Assembly (NCBI GenBank): GCA_022616665.1
Contig: JAKEFJ010000048.1
Coordinates: forward strand, 1-48,790
Origin: Acidobacteriota bacterium
Lineage (GTDB): Bacteria; Acidobacteriota; Polarisedimenticolia; Gp22-AA2; AA152
Reading direction: 5' to 3'
Length of the DNA: 48,790 nucleotides
A program made the translations under genes and the position numbers. The notes under the pieces were generated by a model that searched no databases, was not told where the DNA came from, and saw only the letters and a list, made by a program, of their open reading frames with translations. Below, piece by piece: positions 17,875-26,785 of the stretch. The number at the start of each line of letters is the position of its first letter. Position 1 is the first letter of the stretch.

Positions 17875-18792
17875 TTATCGAAAGGTATCAAAATACAGAA
17901 TGCCGGCGACCACTAACGCCCAGAGGGCGACGCAAGCAAGGAGCGGTCGATCGGTGAGGAGAGAGGAGGCTGGATTTCCTCCCTGACCCCGCTGGTGGAC
18001 CAGGTAGAGGTAGCGGAAAATTCCGTAGAGGACGAAGGGGATGGTGACAAACAAGTGATGCGTGCCCAGCTTCTGCTCCACCTCAGGAGAGATGGTGTAG
18101 AAGGAATAGCAAACTACCGTGGAGGCGGTGGTGATGGAGATCATCTGGTCCAGGAACAGCACCGAGTATTCTCTCAGGGCCGGCCGATGGTCCCGGGCCC
18201 CATCCGCGAGCAGCTCCAGCTCCCGGCGGCGTTTGCAGAACGCCAGAAAGAGCGACAGCATGATGGTGCAGAGAATGAGCCAGGGAGAGATTTCGACCTG
18301 GATGGCCAGAGCCCCAGCCAGGGCCCTCAGGACGAACCCGAAAGCGATGATCATCACATCCAGAATGACCATTTCCTTCAGCCAGAACGAGTATCCCAGG
18401 TTGAGCAGGACGTAGGCCAGTCCCGCGGCCCCGAAGTAGGGCGTTAGCGCGAAACCTGCGGTCAACGACCCCAGCAGGAGAAAAACCAGGATGACCACTG
18501 CCGTGCCCACTTTCAGCCGCCCGGAAGCGATGGGTCGCCTCGACTTGACCGGGTGCTTGCGATCCTTCTCGAAATCCAGGACGTCATTGAGCAGATAAAC
18601 GCCCGAGGACAGGGCGCAGAAAATGAGGAAGGCAAGGAGGGCCTCTAAGACTCTCGTCGAGTCGCCCAGACCCTTGGCGAACAGGAGGGGCGCCAGCAAC
18701 AGGAGGTTCTTGATCCACTGCTGCGGACGCATGGATTCCAACAAGTCAAGAAGGATACCCTTGGGACGATTCTGCTCGGCAGGCTCCGGCAT
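17875..18792 (-). CDS. UbiA-family prenyltransferase (decaprenyl-phosphate phosphoribosyltransferase-like)
   Basis: SMRPQQWIKNLLLLAPLLFAKGL, YLLNDVLDFEKDRKHPVKSRRPIASGRL, multi-TM. Start chosen at MPEPAEQNRPKG. Confidence 0.85.
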   Translation of the reverse strand: MPEPAEQNRPKGILLDLLESMRPQQWIKNLLLLAPLLFAKGLGDSTRVLEALLAFLIFCALSSGVYLLNDVLDFEKDRKHPVKSRRPIASGRLKVGTAVVILVFLLLGSLTAGFALTPYFGAAGLAYVLLNLGYSFWLKEMVILDVMIIAFGFVLRALAGALAIQVEISPWLILCTIMLSLFLAFCKRRRELELLADGARDHRPALREYSVLFLDQMISITTASTVVCYSFYTISPEVEQKLGTHHLFVTIPFVLYGIFRYLYLVHQRGQGGNPASSLLTDRPLLACVALWALVVAGILYFDTFR

Positions 18793-18876
18793 TTCACTCC
18801 AGAGTGAGTAGGATAGGCATCCGGCCGCGCAGATATTAGCACCCGATGAGAAGACCTGCAAAGGCGAGAAACGCCG

Positions 18877-19656
18877 ATGACGCCCCGTGACAGCTCCCCC
18901 AAGCGCGAGCCCGCTCCCTCGCCTCTGCGCACTTGCGTCATCATCCCGGCTTTCAACGAAGAGCGATCGATCCCGCTGGTTCTGGGCGGCATTCCGGTGA
19001 ATCTGGTGCAAGAGATCGTCGTCGTTGACAATGGCTCGACCGATGCCACGGCCCGGGTCGCCGCCGAGATGGGGGCCACCGTGATCACCCAGACTCGACG
19101 CGGTTACGGGTCGGCATGCCTAGCGGGACTGGAATACCTCCGAATTCCGTCGCCGGACATCGTGGTCTTCCTGGACGGTGATTTCAGCGACCATCCCAAC
19201 GAAATGCCCCAGCTCCTCGCTCCCATCCAGGAGGACGGCTTCGACCTGGTGGTCGGCTCGCGTACCCTGGGCAAGGCGGAGGAAGGAGCCCTCCTGCCCC
19301 AGGCAAGGCTCGGCAATCGCCTGGCGGTGTTTCTCCTTCGGGCGCTCTATGGCGTGCGCTATACGGACCTCGGTCCATTTCGCGCAGTCCGTTACTCCCG
19401 GCTGATGGATCTGGGGATGAAGGATACGAACTTCGGCTGGACCGTGGAGATGCAGGCACGCGCAGCCCTGGCGGGATGGAGAACCATGGAGGTTCCGGTT
19501 AGCTATCGGCGACGGGTGGGGGTCTCGAAAATCACCGGCACTGTCTCCGGGACCATCCGGGCGGGGATTAAAATCCTCTCGACCCTGCTCATGCTGAAGC
19601 TTGCTGGAAGGACTCAAAAGGCGCGGGCCAGGACCGCTGAACTCCGCATACTCTGA
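18877..19656 (+). CDS. Family 2 glycosyltransferase, dolichyl/polyprenyl-phosphate hexosyltransferase-like
   Basis: TCVIIPAFNEERSIPLVLGGIP, EIVVVDNGSTDATARVA, VFLDGDFSDHP, LVVGSRTLGKAEEGALLPQARLGN, YRRRVGVSKITGTVSG. Confidence 0.88.
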   Translation: MTPRDSSPKREPAPSPLRTCVIIPAFNEERSIPLVLGGIPVNLVQEIVVVDNGSTDATARVAAEMGATVITQTRRGYGSACLAGLEYLRIPSPDIVVFLDGDFSDHPNEMPQLLAPIQEDGFDLVVGSRTLGKAEEGALLPQARLGNRLAVFLLRALYGVRYTDLGPFRAVRYSRLMDLGMKDTNFGWTVEMQARAALAGWRTMEVPVSYRRRVGVSKITGTVSGTIRAGIKILSTLLMLKLAGRTQKARARTAELRIL

Positions 19657-19678
19657 GCTCCCGCGTCATCGATAAAGC

Positions 19679-20530
19679 TCAGATGTCCCGTTTCCGATGC
19701 CTCTCCGCGGGCTGAATCAATCCGACGGGGAGCGACGCGCTGCGCGGCGCAACCAGACCCCTGCGAAGCTGGATCATCTCTGCGGCAATGCTCACGGCGA
19801 TTTCCTCAGGAGTGCAGGCCCCGACGGGGATTCCGATGGGAGCTCGCAAGCCGCTCAGGCGTGATTCTGAGAATCCTTCCCTCCGGAGCCGTTCCACGAT
19901 CACCCGCACCTTCCGCCGGCTTCCGATCAAGCCGACGTACCCGGCGGAGGTTCCGAGCACTCGTCGAAGCGCCTCCAGATCCGTCCGGTGACACCGGGTC
20001 ACGATTGCCACGTAGGTGGAAGCATCCACCGGCGGCAGGTCTCCGGACATGCCAGAGCCCATCCGCAAGAGCTGCACTTGTCCCGGAAAGCGTCCCACCT
20101 CCAGGAATTCCGGTCGGTCGTCCAGCACGGTTGTGGCGAACCCCAGAGCCGGTGTCAAGGCGGCAAGAGCCGCCCCCACGTGACCTGCCCCGAAGATGAG
20201 GAGGCGCTCCGGTGGCAACTCCACCTGTAGGTGCACCCGAACCCGTCCCCCGCAGATCATTCCGGTGCATCCCGGTTCATCGCCCTCCTTCAGCAGGTAC
20301 TCCCTCACCATCGATCCCCCGGTGAGGATCAACCCTTTTGCATCCTCCACCACAAGCGCTTCCAAAGCACCGCCTCCAATGGAGTCGAGCAATTCGCCTC
20401 CTTCCAGGACAGCCATTCGGGCTCCTTCCTTCCGTGGAGTGGAGCCGGCGGAGTCGATAATGGTCGCGATAGCGAGGCGCTTGCCCTGTCGCAGGGCCTC
20501 GACGACTCTTTCATGAAAGGAGAGCGACAT
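19679..20530 (-). CDS. XdhC family protein (molybdenum-enzyme maturation type)
   Basis: TIIDSAGSTPRKEGARMAV, GCTGMICGGRVRVHLQ, LLIFGAGHVGAALAAL, YVGLIGSRRKVRVIVERL, APIGIPVGACTPEEIAVSIAAEMI. Confidence 0.92.
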   Translation of the reverse strand: MSLSFHERVVEALRQGKRLAIATIIDSAGSTPRKEGARMAVLEGGELLDSIGGGALEALVVEDAKGLILTGGSMVREYLLKEGDEPGCTGMICGGRVRVHLQVELPPERLLIFGAGHVGAALAALTPALGFATTVLDDRPEFLEVGRFPGQVQLLRMGSGMSGDLPPVDASTYVAIVTRCHRTDLEALRRVLGTSAGYVGLIGSRRKVRVIVERLRREGFSESRLSGLRAPIGIPVGACTPEEIAVSIAAEMIQLRRGLVAPRSASLPVGLIQPAERHRKRDI

Positions 20531-20538
20531 CGATTCCT

Positions 20539-21501
20539 CTACTGCTTCAGCGAGGACTTGTTATGCTCCCACCACCCGGCCCAGCGCGCCGCATCCTCGC
20601 CAAAATCCTGACCAGTCATCTCCTGGAGGGCCGTCGCCGCCTTCTCTTTCATCTCGGCTGAGGAATGCGGGTCCTTCAGAAAACCGAGAATCGGAGCGAA
20701 GGCGCTGAATCCGCCCGCATTGGAGAGGGCCCCGAGAGCCGCCAGACGGACCTTCATGGAGGGATCTTGGTGAATCGCCTGAAGCAGCGCCTCACTCGAT
20801 GCCGAATCATGAAATCCGCCGAGCGCCGAGGCGCTGTTGGCACGCACCTCCTCACGGCTGTCGGAGAGTCCTTCTAGAAGGCTCTGCGAGACGCCGGGCG
20901 CCTGCAGCAAGCTGAGGCCCTCCAACGCCGCCTTGACTACCTTCAAATCCGTGTCCCTCAGGGCCCTCTTCAAAGCGGGGACGGCAGCGGGATCGTGGAG
21001 TGCGCCCAGGGCAAACACCGTGGCGACGCGAGTATCCAGGTCAGGCTCTTTCCCGTAGCTTTTCGCAAGTATCTCCGCCGCTCCGGGATCTCCTCCTTTG
21101 GTCCACAGGATGTTAGCCACCATGATCCGGCTGTCGCTTGGAGTGGAGACCGGCACCAGCCGGATGGGGTTGTAGAACACGTTGAAGCGCCTGGAAAGCT
21201 CCAGTTCCTCCACGAGGGGTTTTTTGGCTTCGGGACTCTGAATGACCAGGAGGTGCAGGATGCATTGGACGCGGGTCTCCGCATTGCGGCTCTGCAGACC
21301 GCGGGCGAAGGGCTCTACCTCCCCTTTTTCCACGAGCTGACTCAGTCTCTGGCGCGCCTCGAGCCGCTCTTCGTAGTCGTCGGAGTTGGACTGGACAAAG
21401 AGCTTTTCTACGTCCACTTCCGGAGCGCACGAGGCAGAAAATGCAATGAGAAGGTACAGCAATGACAGCGCGGTCCTGCGGCGCCAGGAATGGATCGACA
21501 T
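20539..21501 (-). CDS. HEAT-repeat lipoprotein
   Basis: MSIHSWRRRTALSLLYLLIAFSASC lipobox, then repeated HEAT units such as VPALKRALRDTDLKVVKAALEGLSLL and REEVRANSASALGGF. Confidence 0.8.
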   Translation of the reverse strand: MSIHSWRRRTALSLLYLLIAFSASCAPEVDVEKLFVQSNSDDYEERLEARQRLSQLVEKGEVEPFARGLQSRNAETRVQCILHLLVIQSPEAKKPLVEELELSRRFNVFYNPIRLVPVSTPSDSRIMVANILWTKGGDPGAAEILAKSYGKEPDLDTRVATVFALGALHDPAAVPALKRALRDTDLKVVKAALEGLSLLQAPGVSQSLLEGLSDSREEVRANSASALGGFHDSASSEALLQAIHQDPSMKVRLAALGALSNAGGFSAFAPILGFLKDPHSSAEMKEKAATALQEMTGQDFGEDAARWAGWWEHNKSSLKQ

Positions 21502-21512
21502 CGTCTTTGTCC

Positions 21513-21857
21513 TCAGACCAGTGCCCTTCGCAGGGCAGAAATGTGCGCGGGTGTCGTACCACAACAGCCGCCGATGAGTCGGGCGCCTTCACGGACATAC
21601 CGCGGCGCATACCGGACCAGCACGGAGGGATCCTCCTGGTAGCGTCTTTTCCCTCCAAACCAGCGCGGCAGCCCTGCATTCGGCTCGGCCGCCAACGGAC
21701 CTCCTTTGCCGGATGCCATTGCCTTGAGCGCCTCAAGAACCGACTTGGCCCAGAAGTCCGGGCCGGGAGTTTTGTCGGCAAGGAGCAACGTCGCGAGACC
21801 GCCGTCCAGCACCAGAACCTTCCGGGAGAGGAGGTCCAGGAATTCCCGGCGGTTCAT
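21513..21857 (-). pseudogene. Internally truncated homocysteine S-methyltransferase family protein (remnant or repurposed small protein)
   Basis: 114 aa joining an N-terminal segment (LLSRKVLVLDGGLATLLL) directly to a C-terminal segment (PLAAEPNAGLPRW...YVREGARLIGGCCGTTPAHISALRRAL). Most of the barrel is missing. Confidence 0.7.
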
Positions 21858-21863
21858 CGTCGA

Positions 21864-22367
21864 CTATTCCTCGTCTTCACTCGGCTGTGGCGCGGCGATT
21901 TCCTTCTGGTGCACCGTTTGGAGGGAGATAATCTCGAAACGCTTCACCCCGCTGGGAACCTGGATGGCGACCTCTTCTCCCTCGCGGCGTCCGGCGAGCC
22001 CTTTTCCGATGGGGGAGGTGATGGAGATGTAGCCGCGCGGCACATCAGCATCCTCGGAAAAGACCAACTCATAGCGGATCTCCTTTTCTTCTTTGAGATC
22101 GTAGAGCACGACGGTAGATCCGAGTCCGACCTTGTCCTTCGGAAGCGCCTCGACCTTGATCATGGAGATTTCTTGCAGGCGCTTCTTGATGTTGCCGATC
22201 TTCGCCTTGACGTAGCTTTGCCGCTCAAGCGCCGCGTGATACTCGGCGTTTTCGCGCAGGTCTCCCATGGCCAGGGCTTTCTTGATTTCCTTGGGGAGAT
22301 CATGCCGGTATTCCCGCTCGAGTTGGCGAAGTTCCTTCTCAAGCCTCTCAATGGCCTGTCTGAACAT
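21864..22367 (-). CDS. greA: Transcription elongation factor GreA/GreB family
   Basis: RLEKELRQLEREYRHDLPKEIKKALAMGDLRENAEYHAALERQSYVKAKI...PRGYISITSPIGKGLAGRREGEEVAIQVPSG. Confidence 0.92.
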   Translation of the reverse strand: MFRQAIERLEKELRQLEREYRHDLPKEIKKALAMGDLRENAEYHAALERQSYVKAKIGNIKKRLQEISMIKVEALPKDKVGLGSTVVLYDLKEEKEIRYELVFSEDADVPRGYISITSPIGKGLAGRREGEEVAIQVPSGVKRFEIISLQTVHQKEIAAPQPSEDEE

Positions 22368-22497
22368 GGTGAATGCACCATCCTGGAAAGGAACTGGCAG
22401 TCTACGATGGGAATCAGCTGTTGTCAACGTCTTGTGAAGTCAAGACTTTACCGGCGCGCGGGACGATGCGGTTCAGCGAGATGAGATGAAGGGGGGT

Positions 22498-22517
22498 GGG
22501 GGACCTTTCGGTCCCCC
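22498..22517. repeat. Perfect 8-bp hairpin upstream of greA
   Basis: GGGGGACC-TTTC-GGTCCCCC; on the minus strand the loop is GAAA. Confidence 0.6.
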
Positions 22518-22760
22518 GTTCGGGTTGTTGTTTGGGAGGTTATGTGACTGTCTGAGTTGTATATATATATTTTCGATGCACAGGTAGGATAAGCATTCAA
22601 AAATATGTATATACTGAATCTGAAGAAAATGTAGTTACACAGCTCAGAATGTCAAGGCTTCTGGGAAATAAATTTCTATCCCCATCGTTGGCACCCAGTA
22701 CTGTTTGACTCGCCTGGAACCGGCAGGGTAGTATGAGCTCCCGGGGAAGTATTCAACTCG

Positions 22761-23189
22761 ATGATGGGTGGTATGTTAGCTCGGATCAGTCCCAAGATTG
22801 CGATCAGCATCGCCATTTTGCTGGCGGCATTCTCGATCCTCGTCGGCTTGAGCTTTCGCGGCAGCATGGTTTATTACCTGACGGTGAGTGAATTCCTCGC
22901 GCACCCCCCCTCCAGCTTGGATGACCACTTTCGAGTAAACGGCAAAGTCGTTCCAGGGAGCATCTCCAAGCAAAGCGGGGTGCTGGGAGCGGGATTCCAG
23001 ATGACGGACGGTCAAGGCGTTCTCAAGGTGGTGTTTCGCAAGGAGCTCCCGGACACCTTCGTGGATGAGGCGGAGGTGGTCGTGGAGGGAAGTATGAACA
23101 ATGGAGTGTTCGAAGCTCACACACTCCTGGCGAAGTGTCCATCCAAGTACGAAAGTCAGGAGAAGGCCAGCTATTCAGCCTCTCCCTAA
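22761..23189 (+). CDS. ccmE: Cytochrome c maturation heme chaperone CcmE (Cys-type, CxxxY)
   Basis: TM anchor then YYLTVSEFLAHPPSSLDDHFRVNGKVVPGSI...VLKVVFRKELPDTFVDEAEVVVEGSMNNGVFEAHTLLAKCPSKYE. The heme-binding position is Cys (CPSKY). Confidence 0.9.
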   Translation: MMGGMLARISPKIAISIAILLAAFSILVGLSFRGSMVYYLTVSEFLAHPPSSLDDHFRVNGKVVPGSISKQSGVLGAGFQMTDGQGVLKVVFRKELPDTFVDEAEVVVEGSMNNGVFEAHTLLAKCPSKYESQEKASYSASP

Positions 23190-23253
23190 TTTTCTACAGT
23201 CTGGCGCCTCCCCCCAGGGCGGTAGAATTCCCCCGATCCTCTCGGAGTAGAGA

Positions 23254-25242
23254 ATGCCCCAGTTCGGCAGTCTCTGTCTCATCCTGGCGCTCATCGCCTC
23301 CGCCTGGTCCCTCGTCGCCTCAGCGCTGGGGGCGCTCACCCGATCACGCTCATTGATTACCAGCGGTGAAAGAAGCTCCCTCGCCGTCACCGCTGTGCTG
23401 GGCCTCGCTTCGTCGGCTCTCTGTGTCCTGTTCCTGAAGGATCGATTCGACGTGGAGTACGTGGCGTCCTATTCCAGCCGCGCGATGCCGGCGCTTTTCA
23501 AGGTAGCCGCCTTCTGGGGAGGACACGCCGGATCCCTGCTGCTCTGGGTCCTGGTCCTCTCGGTCTTCTCGGCCATCGTCATCGTTCAGAACCGGCACCA
23601 GAACCGCGGCCTGATCCCCTATGTCGTTGCCACGCTCTCGGGGATCACCGTCTTCTTCCTGGTTCTTTTGAACTTCACCAGCGATCCTTTCGACCTCCTG
23701 GGATTCACGCCGCCCGACGGGAAAGGGCTCAATCCCCAGCTCCAGACCCCGCTCATGGCCATCCACCCGCCGACCCTGTATCTGGGCTACGTAGGCGTCG
23801 CGGTGCCTTACGCATTCGCCATGGCCGCGCTTCTATCCGGCCGGGTGGGGGACGTGTGGATTCGCACCACCCGCCGCTGGACGCTGTTCGCCTGGCTCTT
23901 TCTGGGAGTGGGACTTCTCCTGGGAGGATATTGGGCCTACATCGAGCTGGGATGGGGAGGCTATTGGGCCTGGGATCCGGTGGAGAACGCGGCTTTGATG
24001 CCCTGGCTGACGGCCACGGCCTTTCTTCACTCTGTGATGATCCAGGAAAAAAAGAGAATGCTGAAGGTCTGGAACATGAGCCTTATCATTCTCACCTTCA
24101 CGCTCTCGATCTTCGGGACGTTTCTCACCCGCAGCGGCGTCATCTCGTCGGTCCACGCCTTCGCGAAATCGGGCGTGGGCACGGTGCTCGCCCTGTTTCT
24201 TGGGACGGTCATCACCTTCTCGGTCACGCTTCTCGTTTGGCGCCTCCCGCGCCTGCAGAGCGAGGGACGGCTGGATTCCTTCGTTTCCCGCGAGAGCAGC
24301 TTTCTGTTCAACAATCTGCTTCTGGTGGGAATCTGCTTCGCCGTGTTCTGGGGCACCATCTTCCCGGTGCTCTCGGAGGCGGTGCGGGGCGTGAAAATCA
24401 CCGTGGGCCCGCCCTTCTTCAACACGGTCAATTTCCCTCTGGCGATGGCGCTGCTGGCTCTCACGGGCATCTGTCCGTTGATCGCCTGGCGCCGCGCCTC
24501 GGCGAGCCACCTGATGCGCGTCTTCCTCTATCCTGCCTCCCTCGCCATGGCGGTATTCGCTTTGCTCCTGATTCTGGGGATTCGCGAGCTCTCACCGCTG
24601 GTGGCCTTCACCCTTTGCGCCTTCGTGCTGGGGACGATGTTTTACGAGTTTTACCGAGGATCTCGCGCGCGACAACGATCCACAGGAGAGTCGTTCCCCT
24701 CGGCCCTGGGGAAACTGATTGGCAAGAACCGGCGGCGCTACGGCGGTTTTACGGTGCATGTGGGCGTCGTGTTCATACTCATGGGGGTGGTGGGGTCTTC
24801 GTTTTTCCGGCAGGAAGCCACGTTCTCGCTTCGCCGGGGTGAGTCCTTCCAGGCCGGACGATACACAATCAGGTTCCAGGACACTTCCTCCTCCAGCGAC
24901 GCGCACATGGATCGGTTCGAGGCGATCCTCGCCCTGTCACGCGGCGGGCAGGAAGTGGGTCTGCTTCAGCCGGGGAGGAACTTCTACAAGAGCTTCAATC
25001 AGCCCTCCACCGAGGTGGACATCTATTCGACGCTGCGCGAGGATCTCTACTTCATCCTCATCGACTTCGATGCCCAGAGCGGGCTCGCCACCTTCAAGTA
25101 TTACCTGAATCCTCTGATCAATTGGATCTGGATCGGATGGATCGTGCTGTTCGCCGGCACCCACGTGGCGGTCTGGCCGGATTCCCGAGAGCGCGCTCTT
25201 CTTGCCCGGACCCGCCTCATCGAGGAGCGCACGTTTGCATAG
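23254..25242 (+). CDS. ccmF: Cytochrome c heme lyase subunit CcmF
   Basis: WGGHAGSLLLW, WAYIELGWGGYWAWDPVENAALMPWL (WWD region), FGTFLTRSGVISSVHAFAKS. Confidence 0.95.
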   Translation: MPQFGSLCLILALIASAWSLVASALGALTRSRSLITSGERSSLAVTAVLGLASSALCVLFLKDRFDVEYVASYSSRAMPALFKVAAFWGGHAGSLLLWVLVLSVFSAIVIVQNRHQNRGLIPYVVATLSGITVFFLVLLNFTSDPFDLLGFTPPDGKGLNPQLQTPLMAIHPPTLYLGYVGVAVPYAFAMAALLSGRVGDVWIRTTRRWTLFAWLFLGVGLLLGGYWAYIELGWGGYWAWDPVENAALMPWLTATAFLHSVMIQEKKRMLKVWNMSLIILTFTLSIFGTFLTRSGVISSVHAFAKSGVGTVLALFLGTVITFSVTLLVWRLPRLQSEGRLDSFVSRESSFLFNNLLLVGICFAVFWGTIFPVLSEAVRGVKITVGPPFFNTVNFPLAMALLALTGICPLIAWRRASASHLMRVFLYPASLAMAVFALLLILGIRELSPLVAFTLCAFVLGTMFYEFYRGSRARQRSTGESFPSALGKLIGKNRRRYGGFTVHVGVVFILMGVVGSSFFRQEATFSLRRGESFQAGRYTIRFQDTSSSSDAHMDRFEAILALSRGGQEVGLLQPGRNFYKSFNQPSTEVDIYSTLREDLYFILIDFDAQSGLATFKYYLNPLINWIWIGWIVLFAGTHVAVWPDSRERALLARTRLIEERTFA

Positions 25243-25714
25243 GTCAGCTTTCCGCCTGGGGCTTTGCATGGCGCTCCTCTTTTCCGCCTCGGCCGCGGCA
25301 TTCTCCACCCAGGAAGCCGTGGACACCGTCACTGCCAAGCTCATCTGCGATTGCGGCTGCAACAATCTCACGATCAAGGACTGTACCTGCGGCAAGGCTG
25401 ACCGCGTGCGAGCAGAGGTCAAGGGACGCCTGGATTCCGGCCAGACACCTGAGCAGATCGTGCGTGCCTATGTGGAGGAGTATGGAGAGCAGATCCTGGC
25501 GGCCCCCACGACACAAGGCTTCAATCTCGTGGGTTGGATCGCTCCGTTCGCCGTCCTGCTCCTCGCCGGCTCTTTTCTCGTGCTGGCTTTGCGGCGTTGG
25601 GCCAGGGTCCCATGGCACGAGCCTCCCCTCGCTCCGATGGGCCCCGGCGCGCGGGCGCCCGACCCCTCGTTTCTGAAGCGGGTCGAAGACGAAGTTGAGG
25701 ACGTGGAGCGCTGA
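25235..25714 (+). CDS. ccmH: CcmH-like cytochrome c maturation thiol protein with extra cysteines
   Basis: Signal peptide LGLCMALLFSASAAAF, KLICDCGCNNLTIKDCTCGKAD...GQTPEQIVRAYVEEYGEQILAAP, C-terminal TM. TTG start at 25235 likely; the ORF track extends it to 25202. Confidence 0.85.
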   Translation: MHRSAFRLGLCMALLFSASAAAFSTQEAVDTVTAKLICDCGCNNLTIKDCTCGKADRVRAEVKGRLDSGQTPEQIVRAYVEEYGEQILAAPTTQGFNLVGWIAPFAVLLLAGSFLVLALRRWARVPWHEPPLAPMGPGARAPDPSFLKRVEDEVEDVER

Positions 25715-25715
25715 G

Positions 25716-26033
25716 ATGGCGGTGGTCGCGTTTCTGGCGTTGGCCCTAGGTCTGGGATTCTGGATTCTTCGACCTCTCATGGGCCGCGAGGAGTTCAAAA
25801 CCGCCGACTACGAGCCCGCCTCCGAGTTGAAGGATCTTCTGGTTTTGCGGGACGTCGCCTACGACACGCTGAGGGATGTGGAGTTTGATTTTCGCATGGG
25901 GAAAATGTCCGAGAAGGATTACCACGAATTGAAGGCGCGATATCAGGGGGAGGCGGCGGAAATCTTGCGGCAGGTGGAGGAACTGGAAGGGCGGCTCGAG
26001 ACGGAGACCCGAAAGCGTGTCGGCACCCCCTGA
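25716..26033 (+). CDS. Short CcmI-like membrane-anchored protein
   Basis: N-terminal TM AVVAFLALALGLGFWILRPL, coiled-coil tail LLVLRDVAYDTLRDVEFDFRMGKMSEKDYHELKARY; position between ccmH and ccmA. Confidence 0.7.
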   Translation: MAVVAFLALALGLGFWILRPLMGREEFKTADYEPASELKDLLVLRDVAYDTLRDVEFDFRMGKMSEKDYHELKARYQGEAAEILRQVEELEGRLETETRKRVGTP

Positions 26034-26049
26034 TGGAACCGGGCCCCTG

Positions 26050-26775
26050 ATGAGCCAGACGGCATTCGTCCAGGCTCTCGATCTGGACTTTAGCTTCGGG
26101 CAACGACGAATCCTTCAAGGACTCTCCCTCAATCTTCAGCGGGGCGAGGCTCTGGCCCTCTTCGGACCCAACGGTGCGGGCAAAACCACGCTCCTGCGCC
26201 TCCTCGCGACGCTTTTGCAGCCCTCGAAGGGCGAGGCGTTCGTGGACGGAATCCCTCTCGCGCGCCGCAGCGAGCGGGCAAAAGCGCGCCGACGGATCGG
26301 TTTCCTCTCCCACCAGAGCATGCTCTACGAGCGCCTGACCGCCCGTGACAACCTTCGCTTCTATGCGCGGATGTATGGCGTCGAGGATCCTGAGCGCCGG
26401 TGCGCGGAGCTTTTCGAACAGGTGGAGCTGGAGGGGCGCGAGGACGATCCGGTGGAGGAGTATTCCCGCGGCATGCAGCAGCGCCTGGCCCTGGCCCGGG
26501 CGTTGGTTCACGACCCCGATCTGGTCCTGCTGGACGAGCCCTTTTCCGGCTTGGACCCCAGGGCCACTCTTCGTCTCGGCACTCTGCTGGCGGATCTGGC
26601 TCGGCGTGGCAAGGCCGTCCTGTTCACGTCTCACGATCTGGAGGCGGGGCTCTCGATGGCCCACCGGGTCGCCATTCTCTGGGGCGGCACGCTGGCCTAC
26701 GAGGCCCGCCGGGAGGAGCTTACCCTGGACATGCTGGCGCGCGTCTACTCCTCGCTCGCAGAACGAGTCGCCTGA
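26050..26775 (+). CDS. ccmA: Heme ABC exporter ATP-binding protein CcmA
   Basis: LALFGPNGAGKTTLLRLLATLLQPSKG Walker A, EYSRGMQQRLALARALVHDPDLVLLDEPFSGLDP. Confidence 0.93.
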   Translation: MSQTAFVQALDLDFSFGQRRILQGLSLNLQRGEALALFGPNGAGKTTLLRLLATLLQPSKGEAFVDGIPLARRSERAKARRRIGFLSHQSMLYERLTARDNLRFYARMYGVEDPERRCAELFEQVELEGREDDPVEEYSRGMQQRLALARALVHDPDLVLLDEPFSGLDPRATLRLGTLLADLARRGKAVLFTSHDLEAGLSMAHRVAILWGGTLAYEARREELTLDMLARVYSSLAERVA

Positions 26776-26785
26776 GGGCCACTCT

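Noticed and set aside
26345-26785. N-terminal extension of the CcmB ORF in the track
   Set aside because: It is an out-of-frame reading of ccmA; true CcmB begins at the TTG near 26786.
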